From the NCBI GenBank assembly GCA_029864785.1, contig JAOTST010000018.1:1-10898 (forward strand): a DNA stretch of 10,898 nt, given 5' to 3'. The stretch comes from Chromatiales bacterium (GTDB lineage: Bacteria; Pseudomonadota; Gammaproteobacteria; Thiohalomonadales; Thiohalomonadaceae). The position numbers and the translations under genes are program-made. The notes beneath the pieces were generated by a model. It was not told where the DNA came from, made no database searches, and saw only the letters and a list, made by a program, of their open reading frames with translations. This document shows, piece by piece, positions 1-7,261 of the stretch (its first letter is position 1; each line of letters opens with the position of its first letter).

Positions 1-352
1 GGAGTTCTGATGTGTGCTCTATTTTTTCGCTATGATTCAGACCGTAACCGAAATAACCGACTGCACCGCCGCTAAAGGGTTGGTTGTGCACGATGGTTTC
101 ATCAATGGCCAGCGCATCAGAAATCAATTTAAGCGGCTCTTCTTCAGAGATCACGACCCCATCAGCACTACTAATGGTGGTCGTGGTGCCACGGGTAGTG
201 AAGGTGATGTAGGGGTGGGCGACCAGAATATCGTGACGAGTACCAGCCACATGACTACTATCGAGCCAGATGGCCCACGGTTCACTCCTCAATCGATCAT
301 AATAGATAGAGGGGTCGCTCATATAGTCAAGTTGTTGTTCTTTATGGATCAT
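1..352 (-). CDS. pabB: Aminodeoxychorismate synthase component I, N-terminal part (cut by left edge)
   Basis: The reverse strand stays open from an ATG at 350-352 to the left edge, giving 117 codons of the N-terminus. The translation contains YYDRLRSEPWAIWLDSS, then RHDILVAHPYITFTTRGT, a PLKLISDAL stretch and PFSGGAVGYFGYGL near residues 93-106. This is the N-terminal half of the anthranilate synthase I / PabB fold; E. coli PabB has the closely similar blocks LSHLPWAMLL, RFDIVVAEPICTLTT and PFQGGALGLFGYDL. With PabA, PabB converts chorismate and glutamine-derived ammonia into 4-amino-4-deoxychorismate for folate synthesis, in the cytosol. The catalytic C-terminal domain lies outside the window. 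An in-frame stop lies about 20 codons upstream of the chosen ATG; the Shine-Dalgarno is weak, so the Met at 320-322 is an alternative. TrpE is less likely because of the PabB-like spacing of the blocks. The gene is divergent from the tRNA-Gly gene, with 137 bases up to its promoter. Confidence 0.85.
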   Translation of the reverse strand, partial: MIHKEQQLDYMSDPSIYYDRLRSEPWAIWLDSSHVAGTRHDILVAHPYITFTTRGTTTTISSADGVVISEEEPLKLISDALAIDETIVHNQPFSGGAVGYFGYGLNHSEKIEHTSEL

Positions 353-489
353 CTGCTTTGATGGGAAGATAGCGGTTGTGTTGATGAATATGGTGGCGTG
401 GCGTGTTTAAATCTAATTTGAGTTGCTCTCGCGGCATTATCGCACAGTTCAAAGCGGCTCACTGATCTACGGAAAAGGGCATAAATTTA

Positions 490-517
490 TTGACAGGTAT
501 GAAATGTTGTATAGAAT
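490..517 (+). promoter_or_regulatory. Sigma70-type promoter of the tRNA-Gly gene
   Basis: A perfect -35 box TTGACA lies at 490-495. Sixteen bases later comes TAGAAT (512-517), five of six matches to the -10 consensus; GAATAT at 514-519 with 18-base spacing is an alternative. The bases just before the -35 box are AT-rich, and those after the -10 are GC-rich (GCGGCC), as is usual at growth-rate-controlled stable-RNA promoters. The mature tRNA starts about 20 bases downstream of the box. Confidence 0.7.
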
Positions 518-537
518 ATGCGGCCTGCTTATCGCAG

Positions 538-612
538 GCGGGTATAGCTCAGTGGTAGAGCCTCTCGTTGCCAACGAGAATGTCGACAGTTCGAATCTGT
601 TTACCCGCTCCA
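538..612 (+). tRNA. tRNA-Gly, anticodon GCC
   Basis: A complete cloverleaf can be folded by hand. The acceptor stem pairs GCGGGTA (538-544) with TACCCGC (602-608), followed by discriminator T609 and an encoded CCA (610-612). The D stem is GCTC/GAGC (547-550/558-561). The anticodon stem TCTCG/CGAGA (563-567/575-579) closes the loop TTGCCAA with anticodon GCC at 570-572. The T stem GACAG/CTGTT closes the loop TTCGAAT, with one G-U pair. Anticodon GCC reads glycine codons GGC and GGU. The gene sits where E. coli has metY (initiator tRNA) ahead of rimP, but here a strong terminator separates it from the operon, so it is probably a single-gene transcript. Confidence 0.97.
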
Positions 613-617
613 ATTCT

Positions 618-653
618 AAAACCCCGTTCTCATATGAGAACGGGGTTTTTTTT
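618..653 (+). terminator. Rho-independent terminator of tRNA-Gly
   Basis: A perfect inverted repeat runs from 618-633 to 634-649 (core CCCCGTTCTC / GAGAACGGGG), with a run of eight T at 646-653. It begins only five bases after the tRNA CCA. The stem is long and GC-rich at its base, and it should end the tRNA transcript efficiently. On the other strand it has only four T, so termination there would be weaker. Confidence 0.93.
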
Positions 654-662
654 GCCTACAGG

Positions 663-870
663 GAATGTAGGTACACCGCGATCGCATGGATGCGAAAAAG
701 CGGTGTTGTTTGTGCCCTTATATGGTATCCATAGCGTCATGCGTAAGAGCGGCTATATCAGGATGTAGGTGCACCGTGAGCGCATGGGCTGCTTTGGTGC
801 ATCCATGCACTTCACAGCATTAGTACTTCCTGTATGTCACGCGCAGGAGCGGCGTGTTTGTGCCCCCATA
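663..870. repeat. Cluster of degenerate intergenic repeats
   Basis: This stretch has no convincing gene. Three pairs of similar segments are visible. A 25-base head at 665-689 recurs at 763-787 with 22 of 25 matches (ATGTAGGT.CACCG.GA.CGCATGG). An 18-base segment at 736-753 recurs at 836-853 with 15 of 18 matches (core GTCA.GCG.A.GAGCGGC). A tail at 699-722 recurs at 848-870 with one gap (AGCGG.G, then GTTTGTGCCC). The first copy also holds an inverted repeat, ACACCGC (673-679) with GCGGTGT (700-706). The head and 18-base segment recur about 100 bases apart, so the region looks like two diverged units, one internally deleted. This resembles the short GC-rich extragenic repeats found between genes in many gammaproteobacteria. 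I cannot assign a family. Confidence 0.55.
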
Positions 871-910
871 CAATAAACCAGAATTACCCCCTGCCGCAGC
901 CAACATCTAC

Positions 911-939
911 TGGACATATCACCACTTAGCAACTAAAAT
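911..939 (+). promoter_or_regulatory. Probable promoter of the rimP-nusA-infB operon
   Basis: TGGACA (911-916, five of six matches to TTGACA) and TAAAAT (934-939, five of six to TATAAT) are separated by exactly 17 bases. Transcription would start near 946, about 134 bases ahead of rimP. It is the best promoter-like pair seen between the tRNA terminator and rimP, and it places the inverted repeat and two terminator-like hairpins inside the leader. Assignment rests on sequence match only. Confidence 0.55.
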
Positions 940-950
940 CCTGCCAGCTT

Positions 951-992
951 GATTAACCGTCTTTAGCAATTTGTTCCAATAAATGGTTAATC
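951..992 (+). promoter_or_regulatory. Inverted repeat in the rimP leader
   Basis: GATTAACC at 951-958 is matched perfectly by GGTTAATC at 985-992, with 26 bases between. Inside the loop ATTT (969-972) can pair with AAAT (981-984). In RNA this would form the first stem of the leader, right at the predicted 5' end and nine bases before the terminator. It may be a leader-folding element or, as DNA, an operator for a dimeric protein. The sequence does not decide between these. Confidence 0.4.
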
Positions 993-1000
993 CGAACACA

Positions 1001-1027
1001 AAAGAGCCCCGTTTACGGGGCTTTTTG
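1001..1027 (+). terminator. Rho-independent terminator in the rimP leader (candidate attenuator)
   Basis: AGCCCCGT (1005-1012) pairs with ACGGGGCT (1015-1022) around a two-base TT spacer, which in practice gives a four-base loop. The stem is flanked by AAAG and a TTTTT tract (1022-1026). It is a canonical terminator lying downstream of the promoter at 911-939 and upstream of rimP, with no gene between, so it would produce a short RNA of roughly 80 bases unless read through. That arrangement suggests attenuation. It could instead end an unrecognised small RNA. Confidence 0.8.
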
Positions 1028-1044
1028 TTAGTAGCGTTTTATAC

Positions 1045-1066
1045 ATGGGCCTTGAGCCCATTTTTT
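1045..1066 (+). terminator. Second terminator-like hairpin immediately before rimP
   Basis: ATGGGC (1045-1050) and GCCCAT (1056-1061) form a six-base stem with loop CTTGA, followed by six T (1061-1066). It ends only 13 bases before the rimP ATG. Its arms resemble those of the previous terminator, so GGGC and GCCC segments of the two hairpins could exchange partners. A hairpin of this type just ahead of rimP agrees with leader attenuators described for rimP in enterobacteria; that comparison is from memory. Confidence 0.6.
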
Positions 1067-1079
1067 ATTTGGGGTAGAT

Positions 1080-1538
1080 ATGGCACGCGCAAATGCACGC
1101 ATAGAGCAGATGATCAAACCGGCGGTAGAAGCGCTTGGTTTTGAACTGGTCGGTGTTGAACAGCTCTCGCAGGGGCGGCATTCAATGTTGCGTATCTATA
1201 TAGACCATGAAGATGGCATCACGGTTGAGCACTGTGCCAATGTGAGTCGTCAGGTGGGCGCGGTATTTGATGTTGAAGATCCCATTCACGGTGAATACAC
1301 CCTAGAGGTCTCCTCACCGGGTGTAGAGCGGCCACTGTTTACGCTGGAGCAGGTCGCAAAATTTATTGGTCAGCAGGTTGATATTAAGTTGCATACCCCT
1401 GTTGAAGGGCGTCGTCACTTTAAAGGTGAATTGGTGTCAGTAGAAGGAGATGAGTTCACCATTGAACTTGGCGATGATGAGTCGCTGACCTGTACGATGG
1501 ATGACATCGATAAGGCAAAGCTGATCCCTAAGTTGTAG
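1080..1538 (+). CDS. rimP: Ribosome maturation factor RimP
   Basis: The 152-residue product matches the usual length (E. coli 150). RimP binds the free 30S subunit and assists early assembly around S12 and the central pseudoknot. Visible family blocks are IKPAVEALGFELVGVEQ (residues 12-28), LRIYIDHEDGITVEHC (about 37-52) and the signature YTLEVSSPGVERPL (about 73-86), which together form the N-terminal domain. The C-terminal SH3-like domain includes VDIKLHTPVEGRRHFKGELV (about 100-119). The ATG at 1080 is preceded by GGGG at 1071-1074, a reasonable ribosome-binding site five bases away. It is the first gene of the operon and lies 62 bases ahead of nusA, a conserved adjacency that supports the call. 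Earlier names are YhbC and P15A. Confidence 0.97.
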   Translation: MARANARIEQMIKPAVEALGFELVGVEQLSQGRHSMLRIYIDHEDGITVEHCANVSRQVGAVFDVEDPIHGEYTLEVSSPGVERPLFTLEQVAKFIGQQVDIKLHTPVEGRRHFKGELVSVEGDEFTIELGDDESLTCTMDDIDKAKLIPKL

Positions 1539-1600
1539 AGAAGTTAGATTTTATATTTATTCATTAATTAAATGAGTTGTAAAGGTAGAAAGGCACGGAT

Positions 1601-3157
1601 ATGAACAGTAAAGAGATCTTAATGGTAGTAGACGCTGTCTCCAATGAGAAGGCTGTCGATAAAGAGGTTATTTTTGGTGCGATAGAGAGTGCACTCGCCT
1701 CTGCTACTAAAAAGCGTTACAACTCTGATGTCGAGATTCGTGTCGATATCGAACGTCTCACCGGTGAGTACGATACCTATCGTCGCTGGATGGTGATCGA
1801 TGATAGTGATGGAGCAGTGCTGGAAAATCCATTGCGTGAGATTACTCTGTCTGCAGCTCAGATCGATGAGCCGGAGATTCAGCCTGATGATTATGTTGAA
1901 GAGCAGATCGATTCAGTTGAGTTTGGACGTATTGCAGCCCAGACCGCCAAACAGGTTATCGTACAGAAGGTTCGGGAAGCCGAACGAGCACTGGTTGTTG
2001 AGGCATTTGGAGACAAGGTTGGTGAGCTGATTAGCGGTATCGTTAAACGTGCTGAGCGCGGCTACATCGTTCTTGATGTGGGTAATAATGTTGAAGCACT
2101 GATTACCCGAGAGCACTCCATTCCACGTGAGGCGGCTCGCCCCGGTGACCGTTTGCGTGGATATCTGTATGAGGTCAGTTCCGAGGCACGAGGCCCACAG
2201 CTATTTGTGAGCCGGACCATGTCAGAGTTTTTGGTTGAACTCTTTAAGATTGAGGTGCCAGAGATTGGCGAGGGCGTTATTGAGATGATGGGCGCTTCAC
2301 GCGACCCCGGTTCACGCGCCAAGATTGCGGTGCGCACCAAAGATCAGCGTATTGATCCGGTTGGTGCTTGTGTCGGTATGCGTGGTTCACGTGTTCAGTC
2401 AGTTACCAATGAGATGAATGGCGAACGCGTTGATATTGTTCTTTGGGACGAAAATCAAGCGCAATTTGTAATTAACTCAATGTCTCCTGCCGAGGTCGCT
2501 TCGATTGTTGTTGATGAAGAGTCTCACAGCATGGATCTGGCTTTTGAGGAAGATATGCTCTCTCTGGCTATCGGCCGTAGTGGACAGAACGTGCGCCTTG
2601 CCAGTGAGTTGACTGGTTGGAAACTTAATATCCTCTCTGAAGCCGAGGCGGAAGAGAAACGCGAAGGTGAGTCAGGCAAGATTGTCGAACTGTTCCAGAA
2701 CACTTTGATGGTCGATGAAGAGGTAGCCATCATTCTAGTTCAAGAGGGTTTCACCACTCTGGAAGAGGTGGCCTATGTTCCCATCAATGAGATGCTGGAG
2801 ATTGAAGAGTTTGAGGAAGAGATCGTTGAAGAGTTACGAACCCGTGCAAAGGATGCTCTAGTCACTAAAGAGATCAGCAAGGAAGAGCATGGTGAGCCTC
2901 AGCCTGACCTGTTAGAGATGGAAGGGATGACCCCGGAGCTTGCGAATATATTGGCAACTCGTGGTGTGGTCTCGATGGAAGACCTTGCAGAACTGGCCAT
3001 TGATGAGATGACCGATATTGATGGTGTCGATGATGAGCGTGCGGGCCAACTGATTATGAAGGCACGCGAGCCGTGGTTCGCCGAAGCTGAAGCCGATAAT
3101 GATGCTGATTCAGGAACAGAGGCTGCGGCCGATAAACCTTCGTCAAATGAAGCGTAG
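1601..3157 (+). CDS. nusA: Transcription termination/antitermination factor NusA
   Basis: The 518-residue protein binds RNA polymerase and nascent RNA, promotes pausing and intrinsic termination, and takes part in rRNA and phage antitermination. Domains in order: N-terminal polymerase-binding domain (1 to about 130, starting MNSKEILMVVDAVSNEKAV); S1 domain (about 135-200, GELISGIVKRAERGYIVLDV); KH1 with GMRG at 259-262; KH2 with GRSG at 325-328 followed by QNVRLASELTGWKLNI; then two helix-hairpin-helix acidic repeats (about 363-424 and 440-498), as in gammaproteobacteria, where they contact the alpha CTD. After the second repeat (WFAEAEA) there is an acidic, Ala/Asp-rich tail of about 20 residues that makes it longer than E. 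coli NusA (495). GAAAGG at 1588-1593 is the likely ribosome-binding site. infB begins 12 bases after the stop. E. coli NusA represses its own operon, which fits the terminator-rich leader here. Confidence 0.98.
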   Translation: MNSKEILMVVDAVSNEKAVDKEVIFGAIESALASATKKRYNSDVEIRVDIERLTGEYDTYRRWMVIDDSDGAVLENPLREITLSAAQIDEPEIQPDDYVEEQIDSVEFGRIAAQTAKQVIVQKVREAERALVVEAFGDKVGELISGIVKRAERGYIVLDVGNNVEALITREHSIPREAARPGDRLRGYLYEVSSEARGPQLFVSRTMSEFLVELFKIEVPEIGEGVIEMMGASRDPGSRAKIAVRTKDQRIDPVGACVGMRGSRVQSVTNEMNGERVDIVLWDENQAQFVINSMSPAEVASIVVDEESHSMDLAFEEDMLSLAIGRSGQNVRLASELTGWKLNILSEAEAEEKREGESGKIVELFQNTLMVDEEVAIILVQEGFTTLEEVAYVPINEMLEIEEFEEEIVEELRTRAKDALVTKEISKEEHGEPQPDLLEMEGMTPELANILATRGVVSMEDLAELAIDEMTDIDGVDDERAGQLIMKAREPWFAEAEADNDADSGTEAAADKPSSNEA

Positions 3158-3169
3158 AGGAGAGCAGAT

Positions 3170-5728
3170 ATGTCAGATATTACAGTTGCAAAATTCTCCG
3201 AAACCATCGGAGTAGATGTTGAGCGCCTTTTGTCCCAGTTGGATGATGCGGGTATTAAGGCATCTTCTGGTGAGGACTTCATTAATGATGAAGAGAAAGT
3301 CACGTTCCTCGATTATCTGAAGAAGAAACACGGCTCTACCGAAGAGAAGGAAAAGCCAGAGAAAGAGGACGTAGCACCCAAAAAAATTACCCTGAAACGA
3401 CGTTCGACGAGTGAGCTGCGCCAAAAAGGCGGCGCTGCCCGTGGAAAGAGTGTGACTGTCGAAGTACGTAAAAAACGCACGTATGTTAAACAGAGTGAAC
3501 TAGCCCCCGTTGAAGATAGTGAACTGACCGCCGTTGATGATGAGGATAGCGACTCTGAGCTTGTTGATGTTCTGGAAAAACAGATTGAGTCAGATAAGGT
3601 TGCCGCTGTTGAGGCGGAAGAGAAGCTTCAGCAAGAAGAGGCTCAGCGTCTCGAAGAGGAGAAGCGTCTCACTGAAGAGACTGCAAAACTTCGTGAAGAG
3701 GCGACTCGTCGGGCTGAAGATGAGGTTAAACTCAAAACTGAAGAAGAGGCTCGCAGAAAAAGTGAAGAGGTTAGACGTGCTGCTGCCCTCGGTGATAAAA
3801 AGAGTGAAAAGACGGCCGATAAGCCTCAGAGTAAAAAAGGTAAAAAATCTAAGGGTCCTGCACAGCTTCATGTGGCTAGTAACAAGAGTGGTCGCCGTAA
3901 AAAGAAAGGTCGTGACGCCTCCAAGGTGGTGAGTTCAGCACCAGTTCATGAGTTTGAAAAACCAACTGCTCCCGTTGTTCATGATGTATCTCTTCCTGAA
4001 ACCCTCACCGTGTCAGAGCTGGCACAAAAAATGTCGGTTAAAGCGGCAGATGTCATCAAAGAGATGATGAAAATGGGCAGTATGGTGACGATTAATCAGC
4101 TCCTTGATCAGGAGACTGCGTCAATCATTGTCGAGGAGATGGGGCACAAACCCATCATGCTGAAAGATGACTCGATTGAAGAGGATGTTCTTGGTGAAAC
4201 TGATGTAGTCGGTGAAGCGATACATCGTGCACCGATTGTGACCATTATGGGCCATGTTGATCATGGTAAAACGTCACTGCTCGATTATATTCGTGAAAGT
4301 CGTATTGCTTCAGGCGAAGCGGGTGGTATTACTCAACATATTGGTGCCTACCATGTGGATACCGATCACGGCATGATCACGTTCCTTGATACACCGGGAC
4401 ACGCGGCCTTTACCGCGATGCGTGCTCGTGGCGCGCAGGCAACTGATATTGTTGTACTAGTTGTAGCTGCTGATGATGGTGTGATGCCACAGACTAAAGA
4501 GGCTGTTCAACATGCTCGTGCGGCAGAAGTTCCTTTGATCATTGCGGTTAACAAGATCGATAAAGAGGACTCTGACCCTGACAGGGTTAAAAATGAGCTA
4601 GCTCAGGAAGACGTTATTCCTGAAGATTGGGGTGGCGATACCCAGTTTGTGCATGTCTCAGCGAAGACAGGTGAGGGTGTTGATACTTTGCTTGAGTCGA
4701 TTCTGTTGCAGAGTGAGGTACTTGAACTTACCGCTGTGGCCGAAGGGCCTGCAAGAGGAACCGTTATTGAATCGCGTCTCGATAGAGGACGTGGTGCCGT
4801 GGCATCAGTCATGGTGCAATCGGGTTGTCTCAAGAAAGGCGATATTCTTCTTGCGGGACATGAATATGGTCGCGTTAAGGCGATGAGTGATGAAAATGGT
4901 AAACCGATTGAATCGGCAGGCCCATCGATTCCTGTTGAAGTACTTGGACTGTCGGGTACACCCGATGCGGGCGAGTCTGCTGTTGTGGTGCCTGATGAGC
5001 GCAAGGCGCGTGAAGTTGCTCTATTCCGTCAGGGTAAATTTAAAGATGTTAAATTTGCCAAGCAGCAGAAAGCGAAGCTTGAAGAGATGTTTAATCGGAT
5101 GGAATCGGGTGATGTCTCTACCATTAACGTGGTCCTTAAGGCCGATGTACAGGGATCTGTCGAAGCAATTTGTGATTCGCTGTTGAAGCTAGCTACCGAT
5201 GAGGTGAAAGTAAAAATCGTCTCTCGCGGTGTTGGTGGTATCAACGAATCGGATGCACAGCTTGCAGGGGCATCTAATGCGATTGTCTTTGGTTTCAACG
5301 TCCGTGCCGATGCAGGTGCGAAACGGATCATCGAAGAGCAAGGGCTTGACCTCCACTACTACAGTGTTATCTATGACCTGATTGATGAGGTTAAAGGTGC
5401 TATGACCGGTATGTTGGCTCCTGAGTTTAAAGAAGAAATTGTTGGTCTGGCCGAAGTGCGTGATGTCTTCCGTTCACCTAAGTTGGGTGCGATTGCTGGC
5501 TGTATGGTTACTGAAGGTACCGTTAAACGCAGCAACCCCATTCGTGTACTCCGTGAAAACGTGGTTATCTATGAGGGTGAGCTTGAGTCTCTGCGCCGCT
5601 TTAAGGATGATGTTCAAGAGGTTAAATCTGGTACCGAGTGCGGTATCGGTGTGAAGAACTACAACGACGTAAAGGACGGCGATCAAATCGAAGTCTATGA
5701 GCGCGTTGAAGTGAAGCGAAGCCTCTAG
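3170..5728 (+). CDS. infB: Translation initiation factor IF-2
   Basis: The 852-residue GTPase delivers fMet-tRNA to the 30S subunit and promotes 50S joining. It opens with an IF2 N-terminal domain (about 2-52, [20 protein letters not shown]), then a [15 protein letters not shown] segment, then a long Glu/Lys/Arg-rich stretch (about 135-255) likely to form coiled coil. A second IF2-N domain is at about 274-335 ([20 protein letters not shown]). The G domain shows GHVDHGKTS (361-369), DTPGH (407-411), NKID (461-464) and SAKTGEG (497-503). Domain II, domain III and the fMet-tRNA-binding C-terminal domain (ending about 852, with [16 protein letters not shown]) follow, so the protein is complete. 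E. coli IF2 is 890 residues; the difference is in the variable N-terminal region. A strong GAGGAG ribosome-binding site lies ahead of the ATG. Internal in-frame starts that would yield shorter isoforms, as in E. coli, were not resolved. Confidence 0.98.
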   Translation: MSDITVAKFSETIGVDVERLLSQLDDAGIKASSGEDFINDEEKVTFLDYLKKKHGSTEEKEKPEKEDVAPKKITLKRRSTSELRQKGGAARGKSVTVEVRKKRTYVKQSELAPVEDSELTAVDDEDSDSELVDVLEKQIESDKVAAVEAEEKLQQEEAQRLEEEKRLTEETAKLREEATRRAEDEVKLKTEEEARRKSEEVRRAAALGDKKSEKTADKPQSKKGKKSKGPAQLHVASNKSGRRKKKGRDASKVVSSAPVHEFEKPTAPVVHDVSLPETLTVSELAQKMSVKAADVIKEMMKMGSMVTINQLLDQETASIIVEEMGHKPIMLKDDSIEEDVLGETDVVGEAIHRAPIVTIMGHVDHGKTSLLDYIRESRIASGEAGGITQHIGAYHVDTDHGMITFLDTPGHAAFTAMRARGAQATDIVVLVVAADDGVMPQTKEAVQHARAAEVPLIIAVNKIDKEDSDPDRVKNELAQEDVIPEDWGGDTQFVHVSAKTGEGVDTLLESILLQSEVLELTAVAEGPARGTVIESRLDRGRGAVASVMVQSGCLKKGDILLAGHEYGRVKAMSDENGKPIESAGPSIPVEVLGLSGTPDAGESAVVVPDERKAREVALFRQGKFKDVKFAKQQKAKLEEMFNRMESGDVSTINVVLKADVQGSVEAICDSLLKLATDEVKVKIVSRGVGGINESDAQLAGASNAIVFGFNVRADAGAKRIIEEQGLDLHYYSVIYDLIDEVKGAMTGMLAPEFKEEIVGLAEVRDVFRSPKLGAIAGCMVTEGTVKRSNPIRVLRENVVIYEGELESLRRFKDDVQEVKSGTECGIGVKNYNDVKDGDQIEVYERVEVKRSL

Positions 5729-5753
5729 TCGTTAGATATTTTAGAGCGTAGAT

Positions 5754-6119
5754 ATGGCAAAAGAGTTTAGTCGTAGTAGTCGTGTTGCCGAACAGATTCA
5801 GCGTGAATTGGCGGATCTGATTAAGCATGAAATTGATCTGCCAGAGTCAGGGCTGATGGTGACTGTCTCTGGCGTTGATGTCTCGCGAGACCTTAGTTAC
5901 GCCAAGGTCTACATTACGGTTATGCCGGACACCGATAAGCTCGGTGAGATCATCAAGCTGCTTAACAAGGCAGCGGGTTACCTGCGTCATCATGTTGGTC
6001 AACGGGTTACGATGCGACATATACCAGAATTGAGATTTTACTACGACTCAAGTATTGAAGAGGGGGCGCGCATGAGTGCCTTGATCAACGATGCTGTCGC
6101 TAAAGATAACAAACAGTAA
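5754..6119 (+). CDS. rbfA: 30S ribosome-binding factor RbfA
   Basis: The 121-residue protein is a single KH-type domain that binds the immature 30S subunit near helix 1 of 16S rRNA; it supports late maturation and cold adaptation. Family blocks are SSRVAEQIQRELADLIKHEI (8-27), VTVSGVDVSRDLSYAKVYITV (36-56) and the C-terminal RHIPELRFYYDSSIEEGARM, which is the strongest signature. It is slightly shorter than the E. coli protein (133), which has a longer flexible tail. The start follows infB by 25 bases; the ribosome-binding site is weak (TAGAG, 5741-5745), which is compatible with coupling to infB translation. Position between infB and truB is the conserved one. Confidence 0.96.
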   Translation: MAKEFSRSSRVAEQIQRELADLIKHEIDLPESGLMVTVSGVDVSRDLSYAKVYITVMPDTDKLGEIIKLLNKAAGYLRHHVGQRVTMRHIPELRFYYDSSIEEGARMSALINDAVAKDNKQ

Positions 6120-6187
6120 TTAACTCTTTTTAAGTTGCAGCAAATAGTGATTAATTTGTGGTCATCTTGTGCGTGCAACCAACAGGG

Positions 6188-6262
6188 TCTCTTTGGATAT
6201 AACCCAAGGGGAGAGGAGGTTCATCTATGTATGTTATAGACGTTTGTCTCCTTCGAATCCCC
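6188..6262 (+). promoter_or_regulatory. Possible structured RNA element ahead of truB
   Basis: Two mutually exclusive folds can be drawn. Fold A pairs 6188-6196 with 6204-6212 (TCTCTTTGG / CCAAGGGGA, nine contiguous pairs including two G-U, seven-base loop). Fold B pairs GGGGA (6208-6212) with TCCCC (6258-6262) and AGGAG (6214-6218) with CTCCT (6248-6252), with a small inner hairpin TCTAT/ATAGA (6224-6228/6236-6240). Fold B would hide the AGGAGG ribosome-binding site and the ATG at 6227. Both use 6208-6212, so only one can form. No T-run follows, so control would be on translation rather than termination. This is hand folding; chance pairing cannot be excluded. Confidence 0.35.
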
Positions 6263-6280
6263 CAAAATTTAACGTATTAG
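6227..6280 (+). CDS. Possible 17-residue leader peptide upstream of truB
   Basis: An ATG at 6227 is preceded by a perfect AGGAGG (6214-6219) with a seven-base spacer, the best ribosome-binding site in the window. The reading frame encodes MYVIDVCLLRIPQNLTY and stops at 6278-6280, 18 bases before the truB ATG. truB itself has only a weak site (AAGAGA, 6284-6289). The arrangement would suit translational coupling or re-initiation into truB. The peptide matches nothing I recognise and has no obvious stretch of one repeated amino acid that would suggest classical amino-acid attenuation. A short frame after a good site can arise by chance, so coding is uncertain. Confidence 0.35.
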   Translation: MYVIDVCLLRIPQNLTY

Positions 6281-6298
6281 ATTAAGAGAAATTATAAA

Positions 6299-7228
6299 AT
6301 GGGAAAACGGCGTAGAACACAAGGTCGTCCTGTTAACGGCATACTATTGCTCGATAAGCCAATTGGCGGTAGTTCCAATGCAGCCCTGCAGGATGTAAAA
6401 CGAATTTTTAAAGCAGCGAAGGCTGGACATACGGGCAACCTCGATCCGCTCGCTAGCGGTATGTTGCCCCTCTGTTTTGGCGAAGCGACCAAGATCTCTG
6501 CCTTTTTGCTGGATTCGGACAAACACTACTTCGGAACCTGTAAGCTGGGTGTGCGTACCACCACGGCCGATTGTGAGGGTGAAGTGATTGAGGAGCGTTC
6601 TGTTCCTGAGTTAAGCGAGGCGCAGATCGAGGCCGTCTTAGAGAATTTCCGAGGTGAAATTCAGCAGATTCCACCGATGTACTCGGCGCTCAAACAAAAT
6701 GGTGTGCCGCTCTATAAACTTGCTCGTGAGGGTAAAGTGGTTGAACGTGAAGCGCGTACCGTCCAGATTTATGGATTGACGTTAGTTCAATTCAACGGCT
6801 CTGATGAGTTGGAGCTGAGTGTTCAGTGCTCCAAGGGGACCTATATTCGAACTTTGGTTGAAGATATTGGGGAGGCTCTTGGCTGTGGAGCCCATCTGAT
6901 TCAATTGAGACGTACCAAGGTTGGCCCTTTTGAGGAGTCAGGTATGGTAACGATGGAACAGATTGAGCTCGCGGCGGCGGAGGGAAATCACGCCCTTGAT
7001 GCGCTGTTACTGCCAATGGAAGATGCGCTAAAGTCGTGGCCAGATATTATTCTGAGCGAGAACTCACTCTTCTACGTTTTGCAGGGACAGGCGGTTCAGG
7101 TACCTCAGGCACCATCTGAAGGTTTGGTACGTCTTTTTGCACAAGGCGGACGTTTTATCGGTGTTGGGCAGGTACTTGATGATGGTCGTATCGGTCCAAA
7201 GCGTCTTATGCAGCAAAAGCGTGCGTAA
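6299..7228 (+). CDS. truB: tRNA pseudouridine(55) synthase TruB
   Basis: The 309-residue enzyme isomerises uridine 55 in the T loop of nearly all tRNAs to pseudouridine and also acts as a tRNA-folding chaperone. The N-terminal block [17 protein letters not shown] (11-27) and the catalytic motif [15 protein letters not shown] (43-57) are present, with catalytic Asp49 (E. coli Asp48). Tyr77 in [17 protein letters not shown] corresponds to the active-site Tyr76. [20 protein letters not shown] and LRRTKVGPF follow. The C-terminal part (about 245-309) is PUA-like, including QGQAVQVP and [20 protein letters not shown]. Length agrees with E. coli (314). The ATG at 6299 aligns with the E. coli N-terminus. 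Spacing to rbfA (179 bases) is unusually wide for this operon and is occupied by the candidate leader ORF. Confidence 0.97.
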   Translation: MGKRRRTQGRPVNGILLLDKPIGGSSNAALQDVKRIFKAAKAGHTGNLDPLASGMLPLCFGEATKISAFLLDSDKHYFGTCKLGVRTTTADCEGEVIEERSVPELSEAQIEAVLENFRGEIQQIPPMYSALKQNGVPLYKLAREGKVVEREARTVQIYGLTLVQFNGSDELELSVQCSKGTYIRTLVEDIGEALGCGAHLIQLRRTKVGPFEESGMVTMEQIELAAAEGNHALDALLLPMEDALKSWPDIILSENSLFYVLQGQAVQVPQAPSEGLVRLFAQGGRFIGVGQVLDDGRIGPKRLMQQKRA

Positions 7229-7261
7229 AAATTCAATAAATGAGTAGCTAGGTCTATCAAT

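Noticed and set aside
14..361. A 115-codon open frame on the + strand at the left edge
   Set aside because: The opposite strand carries a clear PabB N-terminus over the same bases; the + frame shows no family features.
353..489. A promoter for pabB on the - strand (GATAAT at 440-445 read on the - strand)
   Set aside because: No acceptable -35 box at 16-18 bases could be found for it, so I did not annotate it.
423..768. Two overlapping + strand open frames running through 423-734 and 568-768
   Set aside because: They cross the tRNA-Gly gene, its terminator and the repeat cluster, lack ribosome-binding sites and encode no recognisable protein.
1539..1600. CATTAATTAAATG palindrome-like stretch between rimP and nusA as a terminator or operator
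   Set aside because: It is short and AT-only with no U-tract after a stable stem; it is more likely just AT-rich spacer.
3534..3932. A 132-codon frame rich in Arg, Lys and Leu inside infB
   Set aside because: It is a frame-shifted reading of the Glu/Lys-rich coiled-coil region of infB, where biased codons keep other frames open.
3170..5728. The highly charged middle of IF2 as a possible inserted or foreign domain
   Set aside because: Charged, low-complexity linkers between the N-terminal domain and the G domain are normal for gammaproteobacterial IF2, and total length is within the usual range.
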